This document shows positions 32,657 through 40,929 of a stretch of DNA of 64,000 nucleotides, piece by piece; positions within the stretch are counted from its first letter, which is position 1; each line of letters opens with the position of its first letter. A program made the position numbers and the translations under genes. Source of the stretch: Nocardiopsis prasina DSM 43845 (GTDB taxonomy: Bacteria; Actinomycetota; Actinomycetes; Streptosporangiales; Streptosporangiaceae); contig NZ_ANAE01000088.1 in assembly GCF_000341265.1 (NCBI RefSeq), forward strand, positions 62,674-126,673. The letters run 5' to 3'. The notes below the pieces were generated by a model. The model was given only the letters and a program-made list of their open reading frames with translations, was not told the origin of the DNA and searched no databases.

Positions 32657-33619
32657 CTAACCGGCTGGTTCGGCGCGGGCGCGCATACCGTCCCGCGTGT
32701 ACATCCACGCGGTGCCACAGGTGAAGGGGACCTCGGTACATCCCTTCGACAGGCAGGGCTCCCAGGCTCCGCAGCGCTCCGCCCTCGTGGTGGCACCGCC
32801 GCGCGGGTCGGGTTCGTCGGGGCCCAGGGTCGCCAGCAGCGCGTGGGCCTCCTCCGTGCCGAACGCGGAGACGGCCAGCCCGCGTAGCTCGCGTTCCCGG
32901 ACCGGGTCGAGGCCGTCGCGGAACACCAGAACGTCGGACAGCGTGCGCCGGGCCAGGTGCACCACCTCGCGCTGCGCCGCGGTGAGATGGGGGTGAGCGC
33001 GTTCGTAACGCCTCAGGTGCTCCAGCCACAGGTCACGGCGGGCACGGGGAGGGAGTTCCGCGAAGACCAGGCGGCGGTGGACCAGGGGGTGCGCGGTGAA
33101 CGCGTCGTAGTCCCTGGGCAGGCGGTCGCGGTTGGCCTCCACCCACTCGCGGGCCAGACCGTGGTCGGAACGGGCCAGCGCGGGAGTACGGCCCGCCAGC
33201 GCGAGGGTCATGATGACGAACCAGCCCGCGCGCAGCCTCTGGAGCCGGGGCCGCACCGAGGTTCCGGGGGAGGACACCCGGGACCGCTCCCAGGGGGCTC
33301 GGCGGCGTTGCCGGCTGAGTTCGCCCAGGGCCTCGACGACCCGCAGAGCCGCCTGCGTGCCCAGGCCGCGCAGGAGCGGCCGGACCATGGAGACCCCGCT
33401 CCAGCAGCGGACCTCGGTACCCCGGTGCCGGACCAGCGTGGGGACCCAGGGGGCGTTGGGCCCCCACTGACGGACCCGCCACTCGCGCACCTCCGGGTGA
33501 GTGAGCGGAAGTGTCTCCAGCCGACCACCCGACACGGACTCCACAGTGGTGGAGATGTCCGCGCACCTGTCGCACGAGGAGTCGAAGGCCAACACGTACC
33601 GAACCCGAACGTCCCTCAT
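32657..33619 (-). CDS. Bacteriocin fulvocin C-related protein
   Basis: A 320-residue protein. The N-terminus RYVLAFDSSCDRCADISTTV resembles a thioredoxin-like start with a CxxC pair (near 15-18). A hydrophobic stretch near AGWFVIMTLALAGRTPALA is followed by a domain like the fulvocin C-related family (WVEANRDRLPRDYDAFTAH, then RRDLWLEHLRRYERAHPHLT). The tail has several cysteines (RCGAWEPCLSKGCTEVPFTC). Fulvocin C is a myxobacterial bacteriocin; the role of this domain in actinomycetes is unknown to me. Start ATG at 33617-33619; the frame upstream is open but not conserved-looking. Confidence 0.65.
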   Translation of the reverse strand: MRDVRVRYVLAFDSSCDRCADISTTVESVSGGRLETLPLTHPEVREWRVRQWGPNAPWVPTLVRHRGTEVRCWSGVSMVRPLLRGLGTQAALRVVEALGELSRQRRRAPWERSRVSSPGTSVRPRLQRLRAGWFVIMTLALAGRTPALARSDHGLAREWVEANRDRLPRDYDAFTAHPLVHRRLVFAELPPRARRDLWLEHLRRYERAHPHLTAAQREVVHLARRTLSDVLVFRDGLDPVRERELRGLAVSAFGTEEAHALLATLGPDEPDPRGGATTRAERCGAWEPCLSKGCTEVPFTCGTAWMYTRDGMRARAEPAG

Positions 33620-33974
33620 GATCTCCCTTCCCGCACTGCCGCATCCCAGTGTCAAGGGGAGTTCTTCGCCGTGGGTCAGGTTTTCGGAACTTGGTACCTC
33701 CAATCGATGGTCCTCGAGGGCAATAACGGCGCGAACACGGATGAAACCGCGTTCGCGCCGCTCGTCAGCGTTCTTTTTGGTGGTCACTTGGGTCACGTAT
33801 CGGGCTGGCCGGGGAGACCCGGAACCACGGGGAGTTCACCGAGGTCAGGCGGGGTCCTCGGGGAAGGAGTCGGAAAGGACCAGGAACAGCGGGCCCCGCG
33901 ACGACGCGAGGGGGCGGCGAATGGTCCACCACCAGGGGACGCCCCGTCCCGAGGGCACCTCGGAGCGAACGGGA
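33620..33974. other. Intergenic region with a long hairpin
   Basis: No gene supported. An inverted repeat GGCGCGAAC / GTTCGCGCC (33728-33736 and 33751-33759) forms a 9-base stem, followed on the plus strand by TTCTTTTT after about 11 bases, terminator-like although no plus-strand gene precedes it. Read leftward, it lies in the 5' region of the fulvocin C-related gene and could be a leader structure. The rest is featureless. Confidence 0.4.
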
Positions 33975-34886
33975 TCAGGCCACCATGCCGGGGGCCAGAC
34001 GCTCCAGTTCGGCGACGGCGGCGGCGACCGAGGGACGTCCCCGGGCTCCGGCACGGGTGAAGGTCAGCAGTGAGCGGGCCGGGACCGGAGAACCCTCCAG
34101 GCGCACGCGGGTGACCGGCAGGTCGGGGGACACGTCCGCGGACCTCGGCACGAGCGCCACCCCCAGGTCGTGGGCGACCAGCGCCGCCACGGAACTCCAC
34201 TCCAGCGCCTGGTGACGGCCCTGCGGGGTGAACCCGACAGCCCCGCACGCGGTCATGGCGTGCGCGTGACAGGTCGTGTCCGGGCGCGGCAGCACCCACG
34301 GCTCACGGGCGGTCTCGATCAACGGCACGCTCGCTCGCCCGGCGAGGCGGTGCCCACGGGCGACCAGGAGGTCGAAGGGGTCGTCGAACAGGGGCGCCTG
34401 GTCGAAGCGGGCGTCGTCCAACGCGGGCGTGCCGGGGGCGGACTCCACGATGGAGAGGTCGATGTCACCCCGGAAGAGCAGGTCGAGGCTGTCCCCGGGC
34501 TCGGATTCGAGGATCCGTACATCCAGGCGCGGGTACGCTGTGCGCAGAGCGGCGGCCATGGGCGCCAGCAGCCGGGTCAACACGACGGGGAAACCCGCCA
34601 CCCGGAGCGGCCCGGCCGGTTCCGCCTCCAGCCCGCGCATCTCGATCTCCGCCCGCTCCCAGCGGGCCTGGATCGCGTCCGCGTGCCCCAACAGACTTCG
34701 CGCGGCCGATGTCAGCCGCACACCACGCCCCTGGGGTTCCAGCAGTGGCACGTCCAACTCCTTGGCGAGCTGGCGGATCTGCTGTGAGGCCGCCGAGGGC
34801 GTGAAGTGCAGCGCCTCGGCGGCGGCGGTCACCGTTCCGTGGTGTGCCACCGCTCTGAGGATGCGCAGCCGACGAAGATCGATCAT
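33975..34886 (-). CDS. LysR-family transcriptional regulator
   Basis: A 303-residue protein. The N-terminal winged HTH is MIDLRRLRILRAVAHHGTVTAAAEALHFTPSAASQQIRQL, with LEPQGRGVRLTSAARSLL after it. The effector-binding periplasmic-protein-like domain covers the remainder (PLRVAGFPVVLTRLLAPM near 95). It usually controls a divergent gene; here the divergent neighbour is a small zinc-ribbon-like protein. ATG start. Confidence 0.9.
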   Translation of the reverse strand: MIDLRRLRILRAVAHHGTVTAAAEALHFTPSAASQQIRQLAKELDVPLLEPQGRGVRLTSAARSLLGHADAIQARWERAEIEMRGLEAEPAGPLRVAGFPVVLTRLLAPMAAALRTAYPRLDVRILESEPGDSLDLLFRGDIDLSIVESAPGTPALDDARFDQAPLFDDPFDLLVARGHRLAGRASVPLIETAREPWVLPRPDTTCHAHAMTACGAVGFTPQGRHQALEWSSVAALVAHDLGVALVPRSADVSPDLPVTRVRLEGSPVPARSLLTFTRAGARGRPSVAAAVAELERLAPGMVA

Positions 34887-34990
34887 GTAGCCGATTCTTC
34901 ACAGTGCCATCCAGAAACTCAACCTGGACCGCGAGGGTCCGTGGGCGTGATGCTGGATCGCGGAAGACGACAGCGAACCAGAGGTGCTCG

Positions 34991-35197
34991 ATGAACAGTG
35001 TCTGCCCACACTGCGGATGGCCGGACGAACAGCCCTTCGCGGTGCTCTCCCAGCATCGGACCGGCACGGGGCTGACCGTGTGGTCGCGCTGTGTCTGCGG
35101 CTCGACCCAGGTCCGCGAGATCGGCCTCGCGGGCACGCGGATCGTCTCCCGGGGGCGGCCCATCAAGGTCCCCCGCACACCCGGCTGCAACGCCTGA
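34991..35197 (+). CDS. Small zinc-ribbon-like protein
   Basis: A 68-residue protein starting MNSVCPHCGW, with a second cysteine pair in SRCVCGSTQ, together forming a CxxC...CxC pattern that could bind zinc. No known family recognised. An AGAGGTG ribosome-binding site precedes the ATG, and third-position GC is high. It is divergent from the LysR gene and close to the MntR-like gene. Moderately confident that it is real. Confidence 0.6.
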   Translation: MNSVCPHCGWPDEQPFAVLSQHRTGTGLTVWSRCVCGSTQVREIGLAGTRIVSRGRPIKVPRTPGCNA

Positions 35198-35285
35198 GCG
35201 ACCCACCGGAAGTGTGACGGGGGTTCGTCCACAGGAACAGTGCGGAAATCGTGGTCAGGGAGCGGTCCGCGATACGGTTACGGGC

Positions 35286-35981
35286 ATGGGGAACACACCG
35301 GCGCGACCGTCCACTTCGGCCGAGGACTACGTGAAGGTCATCTATGACCTCCAGGAGCGCGGAACCGGACCGGTGACGATCTCCGGGATGGCCGAGCGGC
35401 TGTCGGTGTCCAATTCGTCGGTGTCCGGGATGCTCCGCAAGCTCAACGAACTCGGCTTCGTGGAGCACCAGCGGTACGGCAACGTCAGCCTCACCGAGAC
35501 CGGCACCAAAGCGGCCCTGGCGGTCCTGCGCCGCCACCGGCTGCTGGAGACCTACCTGGTGGCCGAGCTGGGCTACTCCTGGGACGAGGTGCACGACGAG
35601 GCCGAGATCCTCGAACACGTCGTCTCGGACAAGTTCGTCGACCGCATCGCAGCCCACCTGGGCAACCCGGTGGTGGACCCGCACGGCGACCCCATCCCCA
35701 CACGTGAGGGCGTCATAGTCGAGCGCGAGTCCGTGCTGCTCTCCGAGGCCGAGGCGGGCACGACCGGCGTGATCGTCCGGGTCAACGACACCGACCCCGA
35801 ACTCCTGCGCTACCTCGCCGACATCGACATCGGTATCGGCATGCGGGTGGAGGTCGTGGAACGGCTGCCCTTCGCCGGATCCATCCAGATCGCGGTCCGC
35901 CCGGAGAAGGGCGGGGAGGAGCGCGAGCAGGCCCTGGGGCTCGTCGCCGCCGAGGCCCTCTGGCTCAGCCCCGAGGAGTAG
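35286..35981 (+). CDS. MntR/DtxR-family metal-dependent transcriptional repressor
   Basis: A 231-residue protein. The N-terminal winged HTH is SAEDYVKVIYDLQERGTGPVTISGMAERLSVSNSSVSGMLRKL, followed by a dimerisation/metal-binding domain with RRHRLLETYLVAELGYSWDEVHDEAEILEHVVSD (His, Glu and His ligands) and a C-terminal FeoA/SH3-like domain (about 150-231). Such repressors respond to Mn(II) or Fe(II). The likely target in this window is the metal importer at 56.7 kb, which has a matching palindrome. A TAC-rich -10 region lies close to the ATG. Confidence 0.9.
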   Translation: MGNTPARPSTSAEDYVKVIYDLQERGTGPVTISGMAERLSVSNSSVSGMLRKLNELGFVEHQRYGNVSLTETGTKAALAVLRRHRLLETYLVAELGYSWDEVHDEAEILEHVVSDKFVDRIAAHLGNPVVDPHGDPIPTREGVIVERESVLLSEAEAGTTGVIVRVNDTDPELLRYLADIDIGIGMRVEVVERLPFAGSIQIAVRPEKGGEEREQALGLVAAEALWLSPEE

Positions 35982-35985
35982 CCGA

Positions 35986-36015
35986 CCCGGCACCACACCG
36001 GGGTGGGATGCCGGG
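35986..36015. terminator. Bidirectional hairpin between MntR-like and PhoD genes
   Basis: CCCGGCA and TGCCGGG arms with an inner CCAC/GTGG pairing form a stem between the two convergent genes, five bases after the MntR stop. Probable shared terminator. Confidence 0.6.
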
Positions 36016-36025
36016 CGGGCTGGTC

Positions 36026-37627
36026 CTAGGCCAGGGACCGGACGCCGGGACGACCGGCCTCGATGACGAACCGGGCCCGGTCCCGGATGGGCGCGCCCGG
36101 CCTGCTCACGTAGTCCACCACCCGGTAGTCGGCGGTCCACTCGGTGGGCGTGACGGTGTTGCGCACGTAGCCGCGGCGGCGGTTGATGAACTTGATGTGC
36201 GGGTTCTCGGCCAGCTGGACCGCGTCGCCCGGGTTCTGTTCGGCGCCGTCCTGACCGCTCGTGAAGGAGGTCCCCACCAGTTCGGTGGCCACCGTCCTTG
36301 ATCCCGGATCGTCGAAGTCGGCCTTGACGTCCACCACGTAGTTGGCGTGCACGTCGCCGGTGAGCACGACCGGGTTGGACACCCCGGCGATCTCGTCCCG
36401 GACACTGTCCCGCTCGACCCGGTAGTTGTCCCAGGCGTCGTCACTGAAACTGGTCGAGTCTCCCTCGGCGAAGTCGCGCTGGGAGAAGAACACCTGTTGC
36501 GCCAGGACGTTCCACCTGGCCTTGGAGTCCGACAGTCCCCGGGACAGCCACCGGCGCTGGTCGGCGCCGAGCAGGGTGCGCCCGGGGTCGTCGCGCTCGG
36601 AGTCCGCCACCTGCACGTCCCGGTACTGGCGGGTGTCCAGCAGGTGCATGTCCACCAGGTTGCCGAAGGTCAGCCTGCGGTACAGGTGCAGGTCGGGTCC
36701 GGCCGGGCGCTGGGCGGCGCGCAGCGGCATGTGCTCGTAGTAGGCCTTGAGCGCGTGCTCGCGCCGGAGCAGGAACTCCTCCGGGGGGATGTCCTCCTCG
36801 TAGGAGGTGTCGTCGGCCCAGTTGTTCTCCAGTTCGTGGTCGTCGAAGACCACCGCCCACGGGAAGGCCGCGTGGGCGGCCTGGAGGTCGCGGTCGGTCT
36901 TGTACTGGGCGTGCCGCAGCCGGTACTCGGCGAGGGAGCGGATCTCCACCTCGGGGTAGTGGCCGCGACCGATGCTGCCCTGGTCGGGGGTCTCGTAGAT
37001 GTAGTCGCCGAGGAAGGCGACCAGGTCCAGGTCCTCCTCCGCCAGGTGCGCCTGGGCGGTGTAGTGCCCGTGGGTGTAGCTCTGACAGCTGGCGAACGCG
37101 AAGTCGAACCTGTTCACGCGGGCGCCCGGAAGCGGTGCGGTGCGGGTGCGGCCGACGGGGCTGATCTCGTTTCCGACCCGGAAGCGGTAGAAGTAGTCGG
37201 CCCTGGGGCGCAGGCGCTCCAGCTCCACGTGGATCGAGTGGGCCTGTTCGGGGCGGGTCTCGACGCTTCCGGACGCGGCGAGGGTGCCGAAGTTCTCGCT
37301 GTGGGAGACCTGCCACTCCACCTCGACGGCGCGGTTGGGCATCCCGCCCAGACCGTCCTCGGCCAGGGGGTTCGGAGCGAGCCGGGTCCACAGGACCACA
37401 CCGTTGTGGAGGGGGTCGCCGGACGCGACGCCCAGGGTGAAGGGGTCGGAGATCGCGGGGTTCCGGGGGATCGAGGTGGCCGCGAGCGCGGAGGGTGCCC
37501 CGAGGGAGGTGCCCAGTGCGGCGGCTCCCAGCGTGACGGCGCCACCGACCAACGCCTGGCGGCGGGTGGCTGCGGGCCCCGGGAACAGCGTGGGGGACTG
37601 ATCGGGGGATGCGGGTGTGCCCGGCAT
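36026..37627 (-). CDS. phoD: PhoD-type alkaline phosphatase/phosphodiesterase, Tat-exported
   Basis: A 533-residue secreted enzyme. The N-terminus carries a twin-arginine signal (ATRRQALVGGAVTLGAAALG), then the PhoD N-terminal beta domain (DPFTLGVASGDPLHNGVVLWTRLAP) and the metallophosphatase domain with FAFASCQSYTHGHY, VAFLGDYIYE, VFDDHELENNW and VVLTGDVHANYV, which supply metal ligands. It releases phosphate from monoesters or diesters outside the cell. AGGAG lies eight bases before the chosen ATG at 37625-37627. A single GTTCACC heptamer upstream is not enough to claim a PHO box. Confidence 0.92.
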   Translation of the reverse strand: MPGTPASPDQSPTLFPGPAATRRQALVGGAVTLGAAALGTSLGAPSALAATSIPRNPAISDPFTLGVASGDPLHNGVVLWTRLAPNPLAEDGLGGMPNRAVEVEWQVSHSENFGTLAASGSVETRPEQAHSIHVELERLRPRADYFYRFRVGNEISPVGRTRTAPLPGARVNRFDFAFASCQSYTHGHYTAQAHLAEEDLDLVAFLGDYIYETPDQGSIGRGHYPEVEIRSLAEYRLRHAQYKTDRDLQAAHAAFPWAVVFDDHELENNWADDTSYEEDIPPEEFLLRREHALKAYYEHMPLRAAQRPAGPDLHLYRRLTFGNLVDMHLLDTRQYRDVQVADSERDDPGRTLLGADQRRWLSRGLSDSKARWNVLAQQVFFSQRDFAEGDSTSFSDDAWDNYRVERDSVRDEIAGVSNPVVLTGDVHANYVVDVKADFDDPGSRTVATELVGTSFTSGQDGAEQNPGDAVQLAENPHIKFINRRRGYVRNTVTPTEWTADYRVVDYVSRPGAPIRDRARFVIEAGRPGVRSLA

Positions 37628-37852
37628 GTACGGTCTCCTGGGTTCGAGCGGCGGACCGCCCCGGAGTGCCCGGGACGGGAGCAACCGTGGTCCATCCGGC
37701 CATGGAAAGTGGTACGACCCAACGCCTACGCGGTGAACATTACCTCCGCTTCGGTGACGGCAAGGTTACTGAGGGTCGCAGCCTGGGTGTTTCGTCGACC
37801 CTGGGATATTACGATCGCTTACGTTCTGGCCCCACCCCCTCAAGAGGTCCGC

Positions 37853-38450
37853 ATGGGTGACGTTCTCGAAGCCGTGATCGCTCCGCCGTCGCTCCTTCGG
37901 GCGGTCGGATCAGGCCTCTCCGCGGTTGTGTCCGTCACTCTGGGTGAGGGGCTCGTGCTGGGGCCCGTCACCGAGGCGCTGGCCTCCGGGGACGACCCGG
38001 CGGCCGAGGTCCCCTCCGGTTTCGTCCGCCTCACCGTGCCTCTGGTGGAGCGCGTCACCGCGTGGTCGGCTCGGGGACCGGTCCCTACGTCGAGGCCGAC
38101 TCCTTCGGCGGCACAGGCTCGCAGAGGGCGCTCGTGTGGGACCGGGGAGTGGTGGACCTGGGTCCCCTCCACCTACCGGTGGGCGAGCCCACGCCCGGGG
38201 AGGGGACCCCGATCGCCTGGGCTCTGCGCCGACCGGGGGTGGTGGTCGGCCCCGACGAGCGCGACGAGTTCGACGCCGCCGGGCTGGGTGCGCACCGCTC
38301 CACGGAGGCCTGGGTCCGGGTGGCGACGCCCCACGACGCGTTGGCGGGGCGCAGGGGGAGTGGGCGGCACCGCAGCCCTCGGCTTGAGGACCGCGACACG
38401 ATCCGGGTGCCGGAGGAGCCGCCGAGCCGGGCTCGACGGGCCCGGTTCAG
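37853..38450 (+). pseudogene. Unknown actinobacterial protein gene with a frameshift
   Basis: The first frame gives MGDVLEAVIAPPSLLRAVGS through RLTVPLVERVTAW. At about 38061 sensible coding moves to another frame: VVGSGTGPYVEADSFGGTG, then ALVWDRGVVDLGPLHLP and VVVGPDERDEFDAAGLG. One added base near 38061 restores a single protein of about 195 residues. The 3' end is unclear and runs toward the convergent oxidoreductase gene. I recall similar uncharacterised proteins with YVEAxxFGG, but know no function. Confidence 0.5.
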
Positions 38451-39355
38451 GTCAGGCGAACGACGTGTTTGCCCCGCACGCCACCGGCCTCCAGCGCGCG
38501 GTGGGCCTCGGCGATGTCGGCCAGCTCGTGCACCGTGTCCACGACCGGGCGCACCTCTCCGCGCTCCACATACCCGGCCAGGTCCCGGAAGAGCGGCGTC
38601 TTCGGGTTGCCGCTGAAGAACATGGTCCGGCGGGATCGCAGGAGTGTCGCGCCCGCCAGGCGCACCGCCGAGGAGAGCGACCCGAGGGACAACGCCACCA
38701 GGCGCCCCCTCCGGGTCAGGAGCCGCTGGTATTCGGGCAGGTCGGAGGCGACGGTGTCGATGATCACGTCGAACCCCTCCAGCCTGGCCAGCTCGGCGGG
38801 GCCGGTGGACGCGTAGTCGTACGCCTCATGGGCTCCCAGGCCAAGGACGAAGTCCAGGTTGCGCGCCCCCGCCAGACCGGTCACGTGCGCCCCCATGGCC
38901 CTGGCGAGCTGGACGACCGCGCTGCCCACCCCTCCGCTGGCGCCGCGCACGAGGACGCGTTCACCCGGCCTGACCCGTGCCATGTCCCGCAGCGCGGTGA
39001 TTCCCGTGGTGCCACCGGCCAGCAGCGAGACCGCCTCGACCGCGTCGAGACCGGCCGGGCTGAGGGAGACCCGTCGGGGACGCACGGCCACGTACTCGGA
39101 GGTCGCGCTGCCTCCGGCTCGCCCCTGGACGCCCCACACCCGGTCTCCCACGGCGGGCCCCCTCACCCGCGCGCCCGCCTCCACGACCTCCCCGGCGAAG
39201 TCGATGCCCATCCCCTTGGGGAAGCGCCTCCCGGTCACCAGCGCGAGCCGCCCGGAGCGCACCAGCAGTTCCCCGCCGTTCACGCTGCTGGCGTGCACCC
39301 GCACCAGGATCTGGTCGGGGCCGGCCACTGGACGGGGGACGCGGCCCGTAACCAC
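38447..39355 (-). CDS. Zinc-less medium-chain dehydrogenase, probably short at the N-terminus
   Basis: A 302-residue NAD(P)-dependent alcohol dehydrogenase/quinone reductase-like protein: VHASSVNGGELLVRSGRL, FPKGMGIDFAGEVVEAG, ASGGVGSAVVQLARAMGA and VIIDTVASDLPEYQ. The reading begins VVTGRVPRPVAGPDQ from GTG at 39355; relatives start about 15-20 residues earlier with the first beta strand, and no in-frame start lies upstream. Either a true short start or a truncation. It is divergent from a TetR gene that also looks damaged. Confidence 0.75.
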   Translation of the reverse strand: MVTGRVPRPVAGPDQILVRVHASSVNGGELLVRSGRLALVTGRRFPKGMGIDFAGEVVEAGARVRGPAVGDRVWGVQGRAGGSATSEYVAVRPRRVSLSPAGLDAVEAVSLLAGGTTGITALRDMARVRPGERVLVRGASGGVGSAVVQLARAMGAHVTGLAGARNLDFVLGLGAHEAYDYASTGPAELARLEGFDVIIDTVASDLPEYQRLLTRRGRLVALSLGSLSSAVRLAGATLLRSRRTMFFSGNPKTPLFRDLAGYVERGEVRPVVDTVHELADIAEAHRALEAGGVRGKHVVRLT

Positions 39356-39397
39356 CGAAACGGAGGGGTAACTCCGGTTAGCGGTAAAATGAGAGGC

Positions 39398-40038
39398 ATG
39401 CCGAACGAATCCTCTCGGAAGCCGCGCGCGCGGACGCGCTGCACAACCGCCGTCGCATCCTCGACACCGCCCGGGCCGCCTTCCTGGAGAGCGGGATCGA
39501 GGTGTCGATGACCGAGGTCGCCCGCCGCGCGGGGCTCGGCATCGCCACGCTCTACCGGCACTTCCCCCACAAGGACAGCCTGGTCCACGAGGTGTTCCGG
39601 GGACAGCTCGACGTCTGTCTGGCGGGCCTGGACGAGGCCGCCGCCGATCCCGACCCCTGGCGCGGCTTCCGCGGGTTCATCGAGGAGCTGTGCGCGATGC
39701 AGGCCCTCGACCGGGGGTTCAACGAGGTCTGCCGCGCCGCCTTCGTCGGCGGGGCGATTTTCGACGAGGCGCGGATCAGGGCGGAGAACACCTTCGCCGA
39801 ACTCGCCCACCGCGCCAAGGCCGCCGGGAAGCTGCGCCCCGACTTCGTCCGCGACGACCTCACCCTGGTGATCATGGCCAACAGCGGCATCAGCGCCGAC
39901 TCCGAGGAGGACGCCGTGGCCGCCTCCCGCAGGCTCGCCGCGTACCTGATCCAGGCGTTCCAGGCCACACCCGAACATCGCCCCCTGCCGCCCGTACCGA
40001 GGCTGGGCCCGCACCCGGCGCTGCGCGAAGTACGCTGA
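39398..40038 (+). pseudogene. TetR-family regulator gene disrupted at a CG dinucleotide repeat
   Basis: From ATG at 39398 the reading is MPNESSRKPRAR and then nonsense. In another frame the protein continues as ADALHNRRRILDTARAAFLE, then VSMTEVARRAGLGIATLYRHFPHKDSL, a textbook TetR HTH, to 40038. Deleting one CG unit from the (CG)5 run at 39423-39432 joins MPNESSRKPRADALHNRRRI and so on, giving 212 residues. TAAAAT seven bases upstream suggests a leaderless transcript. The likely target is the divergent dehydrogenase. Either a slippage mutation or a sequencing error. Confidence 0.8.
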
Positions 40039-40191
40039 CCCCGGCCGAAGAGCCGCCTCCCCCTACTGAGCGCGTGAAGCGACGGCACCAGGTCCTGGCC
40101 CCGGCCGAGGCCGGTCCGGGACGAGACCCCGGGCACCACGGGGTGGCCGCCACCCCCGGTGCCCGGATCCGTCCGACCACGGCGCGGGCAC

Positions 40192-40614
40192 CTACCCCCG
40201 CGTTGAGGAGCCGCGTGTCTCCGGGTCAGCGGGTTGACGTGAGCGTGGCAGCGTATCGAGCACGAGACGGTAGGACTCGGTCACCAGCTCCTCGACCAGC
40301 TTCGTGTCGATCGAGTCGCCAGGGGCCAGAGTTATCCAGTGCCGCTTGTTCATGTGGTAGCCGGCGACGATGTCCGCGTACGCCTCACGGAGCGTTGTGG
40401 CGTCGCTCGGATCGGCCTTGACGATCACGACGGGCTGACCAGACACGACCCGCGCGTCGCGCACGCGGGAACGCCGCGGGACCTCGGTCATCAACATGAA
40501 CCATCTCCCGTGGACCCTGAAGGCCTCCCAACCGGGCTCGAACGAGTACACCGTGGTTTCCGGCAGGTTCTGGGCACACTCTTCCGCCACCTCCTGCAGG
40601 GCCTTTCCGTCCAC
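40192..40614 (-). CDS. MmcQ/YjbR family DNA-binding-like protein
   Basis: A 140-residue protein with the YjbR/MmcQ pattern: a cysteine-poor N-terminal helix, FEPGWEAFRVHGRWFMLMTEV, VIVKADPSDATTLREAY and YHMNKRHWITLAPG. The fold resembles a DNA-binding domain, though the biological role is poorly known. GTG start eight bases after AGGAGGT. Single gene, cytosolic. Confidence 0.85.
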   Translation of the reverse strand: MDGKALQEVAEECAQNLPETTVYSFEPGWEAFRVHGRWFMLMTEVPRRSRVRDARVVSGQPVVIVKADPSDATTLREAYADIVAGYHMNKRHWITLAPGDSIDTKLVEELVTESYRLVLDTLPRSRQPADPETRGSSTRG

Positions 40615-40929
40615 CGTCGGGACCTCCTCATCAACACGGGGCAGCGAGCTCGGGCACCGAACCCCGAGCGAGCCGAATCGCTCCCGGAGTTCCTGCGCGT
40701 GACCCGTTCTACCCCTGATGAACAGGCGCGATTCCGGCGCCAGGGGCTCAGTAGCGGGCGCGGTGTCATCCGGGTGGAGGTTCGGCGTCCCTCCCGGCGT
40801 GGGTGGCGCGTGCCCGAGGACGGTGGGTCACGACGCCCGGCCCGTAGGTGACCAGGCGCCACCTGCGGCCCGACCGCTTTCCCCACGCCCCTGTTCATCC
40901 CCTTGCGTCCGTGAATAGCATCGTTTGTT
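40615..40929. other. Divergent intergenic region
   Basis: No gene supported in 315 bases between the divergent MmcQ-like and hydrolase genes. The right end has TAGCAT (40916-40921), a -10-like box eight bases before the hydrolase GTG. No repeat or RNA structure stands out. Confidence 0.35.

Noticed and set aside
37700-37780. PHO box upstream of phoD
   Set aside because: Only one GTTCACC unit at 37732-37738 and a distant GTCACC that is not in 11-base phase; insufficient for PhoP binding.
36347-39511. Very long open frame (over 1000 codons) on the plus strand opposite the phoD and dehydrogenase genes
   Set aside because: Composition is that of an antisense shadow; it has no domain sense, and strong genes lie on the other strand.
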